The notes under the pieces: model-generated | Databases searched by the model: none | The model's input: the letters and a program-made list of their open reading frames with translations, nothing else | Told to the model about the DNA's origin: nothing | Part shown: in pieces, positions 43,388-50,982 of the stretch | How the letters are laid out: each line of letters starts with the position of its first letter | Numbering within the stretch: position 1 is the first letter of the stretch | Source of the DNA: JANXUC01 sp964619065 | Lineage (GTDB): Bacteria > Acidobacteriota > Terriglobia > Terriglobales > Acidobacteriaceae | DNA length: 64,000 bases | NCBI GenBank assembly: GCA_964619065.1 | Contig: CAZUCC010000011.1 | Coordinates: 1 to 64,000 of the forward strand | Reading direction: 5' to 3' | Program-made: the position numbers and the translations under genes

Positions 43388-45256
43388 CTACTTCGGAGGC
43401 ACGAAGTTGATGTTGATGTCGGTTTGAATTTCAACAGGCTCGCCATTCAATGTGTACGGGCGATATTTCCATTGGTGGACGGCCTCCGTGGCGGCGCGAG
43501 CGAGAGTGGCTGGACCGCTTAATACCTTCACATCCTTGATCAAGCCATCTTTGCCGATGGTGGCGCGTAAGGAAACGGTTCCCTGAATGTGCATCTGTAG
43601 CGCCTGGGCTGGGTAGACAGGCTGGACCCGCTTGAGCAGCATTCCAGACGTGACCCCTTGCGAAATATTGTGTGTCTGCGGAGCGATTGCGGGGAGCGCT
43701 GCCGCGGTTGAGTGTGCAATCGTATTCAAAGCTTCCGGACGTGCCGTGGCGCCCAGGCCCGTAATGGACGGCGGCTCTGGCGCATCTTGGGTTGCCGCAG
43801 AGGTCCCGGTTGACGGTTGATGCACGTGCTGCAACTGCTTCACTTGGAGCGGCTCGGACTGAGCCGGTTGTGGCCCGCTCCGCACCGGAGCCGCCGCCAC
43901 ACGATCCTTGGCAACGCGATCCTGAGCAACCGGACGATCGTCAGCAACGGGACGCGGCTGGCGCGAGAAACGGTCCACTTTTTCGGTGGAAGCCTGGCTC
44001 GGGTTGGCAGCTTGGGAATCAGCCGCCGCAGCATGTGCGGGCACAGTTGCCTCTGTTTGTGTGGCTGCACCAGGAGTTGGATAATCTGGAGCTGGAGGTT
44101 GTATCGGCGCTACTGTGGCTGCTGGCGATGCAGGTTTGTGCATCTGCGACCATCCGAAATAGAGGGCTACGGCAACCACCACAAAGAGCACGCCGGCAAT
44201 GAGCGGCGTCTTGCTTCCGCTCGCCGTTCGCGTTCCCTTGGCTCGTACCTCCGCTTCGTGAGGTGCGTTGAAACCAGCCTCAACTCTTCCGGAAGTTGTT
44301 GGCTCAAAGTGAGGGGCAACGAGCGCGGAAGGCGCATGCGTCAGCGCGTTCGGCATTTCCCGGGCAGGCGCCGTAGCCGCCCCAAACGCGGCACTGGTTT
44401 CCCGCAGAGAGCTTGCCGACGGGGCTGCAAAGGATGGCTGCACAGCTCCAGGCGTGGCGGCATTTATTTCCGAAACGGAAACAATCTCCGTTTCCGCGGC
44501 GGCTGCGCCGAAAGGGTTCAATGGGGCAGATTCAAAGGTTTTGAAATCGAGCGCCTCAAGTAAGCCCGCCGATGCAGCATCGGGCTGAGGCTGATGTTCC
44601 GATTCTGTTTCCAATTTGCCAAACGAAACATTCGCGGTAGGCGCTGCTGCATGCAAGGCGGCGGGCGGAGGCGCCTGCGGCGGAGCGGAGGGTATAGCCC
44701 GGGGTGCTGTTGGAAACTGGGGCGGAATCGGTCGCGCCGCGGGAGCGCTGACCGCCGGGATCCGAGCGGGTGGAGGAACTTGCGTCCGAACGGGTGCTGG
44801 TGTTGGTGGCACTACCGGCGCGGGTGCCGGAGTGCTCATGACCGGTGCTGGTGCTTGTGCAGGCGCGCCCGATGGGGCTGCTATCGTGTTTCTGCGCAGG
44901 AGTCCGCGTGCTACTCGTAGAGTGCCGCGAGCCTGCTCAATAGCAATCGGTTTGGTAAGAACCAGATTCGCGCCGATGCGGAAAGCGGCGGCCACTCCTG
45001 CTTGTCCCTCTACGACAGCTACCATCAGCGACGTCTGATTGGAAGCGGAATTACGCGCGGTTTTCAGCAGAAGACCCGCGTTTTCCTCGTTTTGACAGTC
45101 CACCACCACAGCCTCAAAAGCTTGACTTGTCAGCTTCTTGACAGCGGCAAACGTCTCGGAACACGCTTCGACTTTGAAGTCGAGCTCGCTAAGAACCTGC
45201 GTCACCGTGCGCGCGGTTTTCTCGTCCTGACAAAAAAGGAGGGCTTGGTAACTCAT
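43388..45256 (-). CDS. Receiver domain fused to a TonB C-terminal domain
   Basis: A 622-residue fusion. Residues 1-125 form a receiver with the acidic pair D11-E12, phospho-acceptor Asp53 (VVVDCQ) and the conserved Lys102 (LTKPI), so it looks phosphorylatable. A long Pro/Ala-rich segment (130-350) follows, then a transmembrane helix near residue 355 (TPLIAGVLFVVVAVALYFGW), another low-complexity stretch and a TonB_C domain (about 530-622). The TonB_C domain has RVQPVYPAQALQMHIQGTV and HQWKYRPYTLNGEPVEI. The receiver would sit in the cytoplasm and the TonB domain in the periplasm. No ExbB/ExbD or TonB-dependent receptor genes are close. I know no well-characterised protein with this architecture. 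Confidence 0.85.
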   Translation of the reverse strand: MSYQALLFCQDEKTARTVTQVLSELDFKVEACSETFAAVKKLTSQAFEAVVVDCQNEENAGLLLKTARNSASNQTSLMVAVVEGQAGVAAAFRIGANLVLTKPIAIEQARGTLRVARGLLRRNTIAAPSGAPAQAPAPVMSTPAPAPVVPPTPAPVRTQVPPPARIPAVSAPAARPIPPQFPTAPRAIPSAPPQAPPPAALHAAAPTANVSFGKLETESEHQPQPDAASAGLLEALDFKTFESAPLNPFGAAAAETEIVSVSEINAATPGAVQPSFAAPSASSLRETSAAFGAATAPAREMPNALTHAPSALVAPHFEPTTSGRVEAGFNAPHEAEVRAKGTRTASGSKTPLIAGVLFVVVAVALYFGWSQMHKPASPAATVAPIQPPAPDYPTPGAATQTEATVPAHAAAADSQAANPSQASTEKVDRFSRQPRPVADDRPVAQDRVAKDRVAAAPVRSGPQPAQSEPLQVKQLQHVHQPSTGTSAATQDAPEPPSITGLGATARPEALNTIAHSTAAALPAIAPQTHNISQGVTSGMLLKRVQPVYPAQALQMHIQGTVSLRATIGKDGLIKDVKVLSGPATLARAATEAVHQWKYRPYTLNGEPVEIQTDININFVPPK

Positions 45257-45610
45257 ATTCGAATCCTAGTACATCGGTGAGAGGCAGCAAGTTACCGCCG
45301 TAACTAGGTGGTTTTAGTAACGCTGTAGGTTCATAGGACTTAAGTTACTGAAGTAGGTGACAGTAATGAATTCGCTGGGGCACCTTTGTCCTACGCGTAA
45401 CGCCTTACGGAATCCGGGCACTGACCGGCTCGCCTTAATATCCACGTAACAGACTGTACCAATTCCGTCTACTCCGCGTGTCCCGATTCGTGCTTCGAAT
45501 GCACTACTGGAATCTATCTCGACTAAAGTTCTGTGAAATAAAGTCGAACCACACTCGCCATTCGTCTTCACCGTTGTAGAAGCTCGATAGCTCCACGGAG
45601 GAAGAAAAAC
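45257..45610. other. Intergenic region before the DUF1800 gene
   Basis: About 350 bases between divergent genes; both promoters must be here. I see no gene or folded RNA in it. Confidence 0.4.
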
Positions 45611-48013
45611 ATGCAGACTCGCTGGACTTCTTTCTTATTTGTAAGTGCGATGGTCATCAGCCTAGCGGGCTGCAACCTGGATCCCGGGTCGAAATCGGTA
45701 TCCACATCCGGAGTGTCGGTGAAGGTAACGCCTTCCAGCGTGAATGTAACGCTGGGCGTCACGCAGCAATTCACGGCCACAGTTACCGGGACGACGGACA
45801 CTCGTCTTCTTTGGGCCGTCAACGGTGTTGCGGGCGGGAATGCGACATTGGGCACGATCAGCACTGCCGGTCTGTATACCCCGCCCGCCTCCCTGCCGAA
45901 TCCGAGCACTATCACGGTGACGGCCACGAGCATGGCCGATATAAAGGCATCTGCGTCATCGGCTGTTGCACTCACGAAAAAGGCCCAAGGGATCGTCGTG
46001 GCGGTTACTCCGATCAGCATTGACGTGAAGGCGGGAAAAACGCAGCAGTTTACCGCTACTGTGACTGGCACAACCGATCATCGCGTGACATGGCTGGTGA
46101 ATGGAATTCCATCAGGACAAAAACCCGTATTCGGAACGATTGACGCGAATGGTTTATATGCGGCACCTACATCGGTGCCCAGCCCTCCCCAAATTGTTAT
46201 TACTGCCACAAGCGTGATCGATGTAACAAAAAGAGGCAGTGGTTATGTAGTGCTGCAAAGTCTTCCGATTGTGATTTCGGTTTCACCCTCCAGCGTGACG
46301 GTGAACCTGGGGCAAACGCAGCAGTTCACAGCAACGGTAAGTGGAACCTCAAACACGGCCGTGACGTGGACCGTAAATGGAACGGCGGGTGGATCGGCGA
46401 GTACCGGCACAATTAGTGCCAGTGGTCTCTATACTGCGCCCACGGTGTTACCGAATCCTCCGACGGTGATCGTCGCAGCCACTAGTGCCGCCGACACGCA
46501 CTTCGTCGCGAATGCGCAGACGACCATCTTTAACCCCAACCCTCTTGTTTCGGATGCTGCCGCGGCGCGTTTCCTCGAGCAAGCAAGTTGGGGACCGACC
46601 ACCCCGTCCGTGGCGCGAGTCAAGCAGATTGGGTTCAACGCTTATATCGATGAACAGTTCGCCGTACCGGCTTCCAGTTGGCCGGACCTTGCCACCAACG
46701 ATGGCCTCGACAAAATGCAGAATCGGTTCTTTGTGAACGCGGTCAGTGGTCAGGATCAATTGCGGCAGCGCGTTGCATTTGCGCTCGGTGAAGTGATGGT
46801 GATCTCGAACCACAAGATTGATCCTCATGGCTTCCCCTACTACGTGCGGCTTCTGCACCAGGATGCGTTCGGGAACTACCTCACCCTCTTGAAGGATGTG
46901 ACGCTGAGTCCTGCCATGGGCCACTACCTCGACATGGTGGACAACGACAAGCCGGATCCGAATAACGGAACCAGTCCTAACGAGAACTATGCGCGCGAAA
47001 TCATGCAATTGTTCTCCATCGGCCTGATGAAGCTGAATCCAGATGGCTCGTTACAGACCGATGCTTCGGGGAATCCGATTCCTACCTATACGCAGGACAC
47101 GATTGAGGGCTTTGCTCACGTATTTACGGGATGGACCTATCCCACCGCGCCCGGGCAAAAGAAACAGTTCCACAATCCGCAATATTGGACGGGCCCGATG
47201 GAAGCCGACAATTCCGATCACGACCAGCTTCCGAAAGTTGTGCTGGAAGGAGTTGTTCTCCCAGCGGGTCAAACTGCGGCCAAAGATCTCGACGACGGCC
47301 TGCAAAACATTGTCAGCAATCCGAACGTCGGTCCCTTCATGTGCCAGCGCTTGATCGAGCAGCTGGTTACCAGCAATCCGGCTCCCAGCTACTTGAGCCA
47401 TTGCTCGGCTGCTTTTGCCGACAACGGTTCCGGGCAGCGTGGCGACCTGAAAGCCGTGATCAAGGCCATTTTGCTGGATACCGAAGCTCGCCGGGGCGAT
47501 GACCCGACGCAACTGGCGCAGAGCGACGGCAAAATGAAAGAGCCGCTTCTGTTCATGAACGGCTTATTGCGTGCGCTTAACGCCACGACCGATGGCGCCA
47601 ATCTGAACTGGCCCGCCTATAACATGAGGCAGGATCTCTACAATCCGGCATCGGTCTTCAACTACTATCCTCCGAATTACCGGCTGGCAAGCAACAACCT
47701 CCTGGCGCCGGAGATGAAGATCTACAGCACTCCCACGGCACTGGAGCGGGCGAATTTTGTGAACGGCATCGTGTTCTGGAACTCACCCGGGACCACGAAG
47801 ATTGACTTCAAACCATGGGCCAGCCTGGCATCCGACGACACCAAGCTGCTGGACGCGCTGAACGTTGCCTTCCTGCATGGGGCTATGCCCGATCAACTGC
47901 GGCAAGCAATCACGACAGCGCTGGATGTGCTCAATACGAATGACCTCAATGGCCGCGCCAAGACAGCCATTTATCTCGTCACAACTTCGCAAGTGTATTC
48001 CGTGCAGCACTGA
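45611..48013 (+). CDS. DUF1800 protein with N-terminal Ig-like repeats
   Basis: An 800-residue exported lipoprotein-like protein with an N-terminal signal ending in AGC (residue 21). Three bacterial Ig-like (BIG2-type) repeats follow at about 33-120, 125-212 and 216-300, each with the phrase V(T/S)PSSVxVxLGxTQQFTATVxGT. The DUF1800 domain (about 315-790) starts SDAAAARFLEQASWGPT and carries QLRQRVAFALGEVMVIS and NENYAREIMQLFSIGL. Its biochemical role is unknown, but DUF1800 and DUF1501 proteins form a conserved pair in many bacteria. A GGAGG site precedes ATG 45611. Confidence 0.9.
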   Translation: MQTRWTSFLFVSAMVISLAGCNLDPGSKSVSTSGVSVKVTPSSVNVTLGVTQQFTATVTGTTDTRLLWAVNGVAGGNATLGTISTAGLYTPPASLPNPSTITVTATSMADIKASASSAVALTKKAQGIVVAVTPISIDVKAGKTQQFTATVTGTTDHRVTWLVNGIPSGQKPVFGTIDANGLYAAPTSVPSPPQIVITATSVIDVTKRGSGYVVLQSLPIVISVSPSSVTVNLGQTQQFTATVSGTSNTAVTWTVNGTAGGSASTGTISASGLYTAPTVLPNPPTVIVAATSAADTHFVANAQTTIFNPNPLVSDAAAARFLEQASWGPTTPSVARVKQIGFNAYIDEQFAVPASSWPDLATNDGLDKMQNRFFVNAVSGQDQLRQRVAFALGEVMVISNHKIDPHGFPYYVRLLHQDAFGNYLTLLKDVTLSPAMGHYLDMVDNDKPDPNNGTSPNENYAREIMQLFSIGLMKLNPDGSLQTDASGNPIPTYTQDTIEGFAHVFTGWTYPTAPGQKKQFHNPQYWTGPMEADNSDHDQLPKVVLEGVVLPAGQTAAKDLDDGLQNIVSNPNVGPFMCQRLIEQLVTSNPAPSYLSHCSAAFADNGSGQRGDLKAVIKAILLDTEARRGDDPTQLAQSDGKMKEPLLFMNGLLRALNATTDGANLNWPAYNMRQDLYNPASVFNYYPPNYRLASNNLLAPEMKIYSTPTALERANFVNGIVFWNSPGTTKIDFKPWASLASDDTKLLDALNVAFLHGAMPDQLRQAITTALDVLNTNDLNGRAKTAIYLVTTSQVYSVQH

Positions 48014-48043
48014 CCGACAGGAAGCAAACTAAGGAGAGATGGC

Positions 48044-49414
48044 ATGGCATCGATCAATCGCAGAGACTTCTTGAGAATGGGATGTTGCGGAATGGCCGTA
48101 GGCTACGCCGCCAGCTTCAGCCGTTTCGGTGTGATCAACGCTTTCGCCCAGACGCAGAGCGATTACAAAGCATTGGTGTGCGTGTTCCTCAACGGCGGGA
48201 ACGATGCCAACAACATGCTTGTACCGTTCGATAACGCAGGCTATGCAGCCTATAAAAAAGCGCGAGCGGGATTAGCGCTGAGCCAGAGTACGTTGTTGTC
48301 GGTGCAGCCTGCCAGTGCAAGCACACCTTACGGGTTCCATACTAGGCTTCCAGAACTGCAAAAATTGTTCAATCAAAAACAGCTGGCGATTCTGGCGAAC
48401 GTAGGGACGCTCATTACCCCTGTAACCAAGCAGCAGGTGCAATCTGGCAGCGCAACCTTGCCCGAAAATCTGCTATCGCACCAGGATCAGCAGTTGCAGA
48501 TGCAAAGTGCCCAGTTCTCCGGCAGCTTGGCAGAAGTGGGATGGGGAGGCCGCATCGTGGAAGCGCCGGGCGTGCAAGCGCTCAACTCGGCGGCTCTTTT
48601 CCCGAGCAGCATATCGCTCGATGGCCAGAACGTTTTCGTGGACGGCCAGAGCTCCCGCTCGGCGATTATTCCGCCGGGGAACGTTACGGCTCTGGATGGT
48701 TTTAACTTCAACAATCCCGCGGACCAGGCGCGATACGCCGCCATGCAACAGATGTTGAGCTTTGATTCCGGTCTTTCTCTGGTACAGACGGCGAATGGAA
48801 CCATGCAGAATGCGTTCCAGGATACGAAAGCTCTCTCCGATGCTTTTGCTGGCGCTCCCGCTTTAAAAACGGTGTTTCCTTCCAATAGCTCGCTGGCGGC
48901 ACAGCTCCAGCAGGTTGCGAGAATTATTCAGGTTCGGCAGGCACTTGGATTGGGCCGTCAGGTTTTCTTTGTACAAACCGGCGGATTCGATACGCACAGC
49001 GATCAGCTGAATGCGCACAATCAACTCTACACCGATCTTTCCACGTCGCTGGCTGCCTTCTACCAAGCCACAGTCGAGATCGGTGTCCAGCAACAAGTTA
49101 CGGCTTTCACGCTGTCCGATTTTGGCCGCACCCTGCAGCCCGATTCCACGGTTGGCACCGACCACGCGTGGGGCAGCCACCATCTCATCCTGGGAGGCGC
49201 GGTCAAGGGAGGCGATCTCTACGGTACATTCCCGACGTTAGCTCTCGGCGGTCCCGACGACGCGACCGACGAAGGCCGCTGGATTCCAACAACCTCGCTC
49301 GACCAGTACGGCGCAACCCTGGCCTCATGGTTTGGCGTGGGCGATGCCGACTTGGCTTCGGTGTTTCCCAACATTGGAAACTTCAGCAACCCGAAGCTTA
49401 CATTTATGGGCTAG
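48044..49414 (+). CDS. DUF1501 protein with Tat signal
   Basis: A 456-residue protein, partner of the DUF1800 gene 30 bases upstream. The N-terminus has a twin-arginine motif (NRRDFLRMGCCG), so it is exported folded. The DUF1501 domain shows ALVCVFLNGGNDANNMLVP near residue 42 and VQTGGFDTHSDQLNAHNQL near residue 308. It also has SDFGRTLQPDSTVGTDHAWGSHH near residue 362, resembling the metal-binding part of alkaline-phosphatase-superfamily enzymes. AAGGAGAG precedes ATG 48044. The pair is followed by a terminator. Confidence 0.92.
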   Translation: MASINRRDFLRMGCCGMAVGYAASFSRFGVINAFAQTQSDYKALVCVFLNGGNDANNMLVPFDNAGYAAYKKARAGLALSQSTLLSVQPASASTPYGFHTRLPELQKLFNQKQLAILANVGTLITPVTKQQVQSGSATLPENLLSHQDQQLQMQSAQFSGSLAEVGWGGRIVEAPGVQALNSAALFPSSISLDGQNVFVDGQSSRSAIIPPGNVTALDGFNFNNPADQARYAAMQQMLSFDSGLSLVQTANGTMQNAFQDTKALSDAFAGAPALKTVFPSNSSLAAQLQQVARIIQVRQALGLGRQVFFVQTGGFDTHSDQLNAHNQLYTDLSTSLAAFYQATVEIGVQQQVTAFTLSDFGRTLQPDSTVGTDHAWGSHHLILGGAVKGGDLYGTFPTLALGGPDDATDEGRWIPTTSLDQYGATLASWFGVGDADLASVFPNIGNFSNPKLTFMG

Positions 49415-49458
49415 GAAATTCCGAAGCATGTGATGTAAGCAAAGTGACGCAGCTCACC

Positions 49459-49496
49459 AGAGAAAGCATGGGTTCTCCCCGTGCTTTTCTCTTTTG
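49459..49496 (+). terminator. Terminator after the DUF1800-DUF1501 pair
   Basis: Long stem AGAGAAAGCATGGG / CCCCGTGCTTTTCTCT (one mismatch and slight imperfection), short loop, then T4. Last chromosomal feature before the element. Confidence 0.8.
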
Positions 49497-49538
49497 TTCA
49501 CGAGCACGAGCGGAGATCACGCGAAGGAAAGAAATGGT

Positions 49539-49563
49539 TGGAGGCGCGGGTCGGGATCGAACC
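49539..49563 (-). repeat. tRNA 3'-end fragment: putative attachment site (att) of the integrated element
   Basis: On the minus strand the sequence reads as the last part of a tRNA: the T-loop TTCGATC, the 3' strand of the T-stem (CCGAC), seven acceptor bases (CCGCGCC), T73 and CCA. Two bases of the 5' T-stem strand (GG) also fit, then the match stops. No D-arm or anticodon arm lies beyond. This is the pattern of an element that integrated into a tRNA 3' end: it displaced the original end and brought a new copy. The intact tRNA should lie beyond 64,000 next to the integrase. Confidence 0.75.
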
Positions 49564-49603
49564 CAAACGGCCCTTTTAGAATCTGTAAGTTACTGATTCC
49601 ACA

Positions 49604-49630
49604 ATGGGCGAGATGGGCGAGATGGGCGAG
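49604..49630. repeat. Three tandem copies of ATGGGCGAG
   Basis: Three perfect nine-base repeats, 40 bases inside the left att site. They could be binding sites for integrase or excisionase, or simple slippage. Confidence 0.8.
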
Positions 49631-49700
49631 ATGTATAGGTCGCTAGCACAAATTAGCACAAAATTGACCTCTTTCCTTTTCCCATTTGCAACCCTTCAGT

Positions 49701-50108
49701 CTACTTACTTGCACCCAGCGCAGCCGCACAAAGACCTAACGCGGCAATGCCCACCCAAAAATTCCGCGTGGCGGACCCGCTCTTGCCGGTGTATGCGCGG
49801 CTCACAAAGTCTTCGCAATTATCAAAGATCGTCCACCGTGCTCCGCCGCGTTGAACCTCAGACCAAGCCCTTTGAATGACAACCTCAGCTTCAGCGGGCG
49901 ATTGTGGGACTCGGGTCCGCACCAACTTGCATTTCCCGCTTGTGAAGACGGATGGGTCAGTCTTAGCCGCACGCCCAATGCTGAGGGATTTGTGCAGCAT
50001 CACTTGCCTACCCCGCTCGTAGGCGACAATCCCCTCATGCATTGTGCAAGGGTCTTTTACCACCGTTCCGCCCGGCAGTGGCCGGTTAAATTCATCTGTG
50101 AGAATCAT
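49701..50108 (-). CDS. LRAT-like (permuted NlpC/P60 fold) protein with C-terminal helix
   Basis: A 135-residue protein. A histidine in CTMHEGIVAYE near residue 23 and the NC motif in FDNCEDFVSRAYTG near residue 105 fit the permuted papain-like (LRAT / NlpC-P60) fold used in acyltransferases and hydrolases. The C-terminus has a hydrophobic helix (FWVGIAALGLCAAALG). ATG 50108 has GGAGGC upstream. It is the last gene before the att site. It could be cargo or a lysis-type function; neither is established. Confidence 0.6.
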   Translation of the reverse strand: MILTDEFNRPLPGGTVVKDPCTMHEGIVAYERGRQVMLHKSLSIGRAAKTDPSVFTSGKCKLVRTRVPQSPAEAEVVIQRAWSEVQRGGARWTIFDNCEDFVSRAYTGKSGSATRNFWVGIAALGLCAAALGASK

Positions 50109-50316
50109 TCTGAACAAGCCTCCACATCTCAAGGCGAGATTAGCACCGCGCATGGGTGTAGGGGTAGGTCTCTGTTGGGTACCTAAGTGGCCACGCGCCT
50201 TTCTGCCAAAATTAGAAACGTTCCCGGCTAGGGTGATAGCCACTACCCCCTGTTTTTTCAACAGCGGGCATCCTGACGCGATTACGGGCCATCCTGGAGG
50301 GCCGAAATTGACCTTC

Positions 50317-50709
50317 CTACCCGTTGAGCACCTCTTCCAACGTCGGCCCTTCCCACTCGGGCGGAACTGCCACAGCCGTGCGAATCCCGAGCATGGCCAA
50401 GACCTTGATGTAGTCGCGCCGGAGGGCGTCCAGGCGCTTACTTGCCGGATGGGCTTGCACCGCGCCGGTCTTCTCGGAGGTGAGATACTCGCCTTCCCGC
50501 TTCACGGTGTCCCAAGCCTTGGCGATATCCGCCGCGATGGTGGCCGCGAGTGACAACAGGGTGCGGTGGGCGGAGCTGACTTCAATGTGGGCGCTGTCCA
50601 GCTCGCCGGTTAGCCGGTCCCATTCCAGGGCGGCACGGTCGGACAAGTTGTTTGGTTTAAGGGGCTTACCGGGCTTCAAATTCGGGTCTTTTCTGACGGT
50701 TCGTGGCAT
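50317..50709 (-). CDS. Phage terminase small subunit, P27 family
   Basis: A 130-residue DNA-packaging recognition protein. The pattern LSDRAALEWDRLTGEL near residue 22, followed by a helical SLAATIAADIAKAWD region, the HPASKRLDALRRDYIKVLAMLGI block and a C-terminal PPEWEGP, is typical of P27 small terminases. ATG 50709 has AGGAGATG upstream. The large terminase normally follows directly; here the next genes are an LRAT-like protein and the att site. A small terminase alone is a hallmark of phage satellites. Confidence 0.8.
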   Translation of the reverse strand: MPRTVRKDPNLKPGKPLKPNNLSDRAALEWDRLTGELDSAHIEVSSAHRTLLSLAATIAADIAKAWDTVKREGEYLTSEKTGAVQAHPASKRLDALRRDYIKVLAMLGIRTAVAVPPEWEGPTLEEVLNG

Positions 50710-50845
50710 AACATCTCCTGTAGAATCAATAACTTAAAACCAAATCTATCCAAGTCTATGTAAAAAAAAGGGTGATGCGGGTCTTTTTAGCTTTGGCCCT
50801 CAAGATTTTCGGGTACTACCCTCTGCCGCTCGGACCGGGCTAAAG

Positions 50846-50976
50846 TGTCACCATTTGCACCATGTCACCAGGGGGTCCCTATGCCCCTGTTTTCCCTATC
50901 CGTAATAGAATCATATAGATAGATAGATAAATAGGAAGCTACTTACGTACATAGGCACGGGGTGGTGACATGGTGC
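50846..50976. other. Candidate replication origin: iterons flanking an A+T-rich stretch
   Basis: Two direct copies of TGTCACCA (50846-50853, 50863-50870) face an inverted copy TGGTGACA (50963-50970). The longest perfect match is 14 bases (50857-50870 against 50963-50976). In between is an A+T-rich segment with TAGA repeats (50916-50929). It sits directly downstream of the primase-helicase gene, as satellite origins do. Confidence 0.55.
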
Positions 50977-50982
50977 CGGGCT

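Noticed and set aside
49604..49630. CRISPR-like repeat
   Set aside because: Only three contiguous nine-base units without spacers; no cas genes in the window.
50916..50929. TAGA repeat as an assembly artefact
   Set aside because: It is short and sits in the centre of an ordered iteron arrangement, so it fits a natural A+T-rich unwinding region better.
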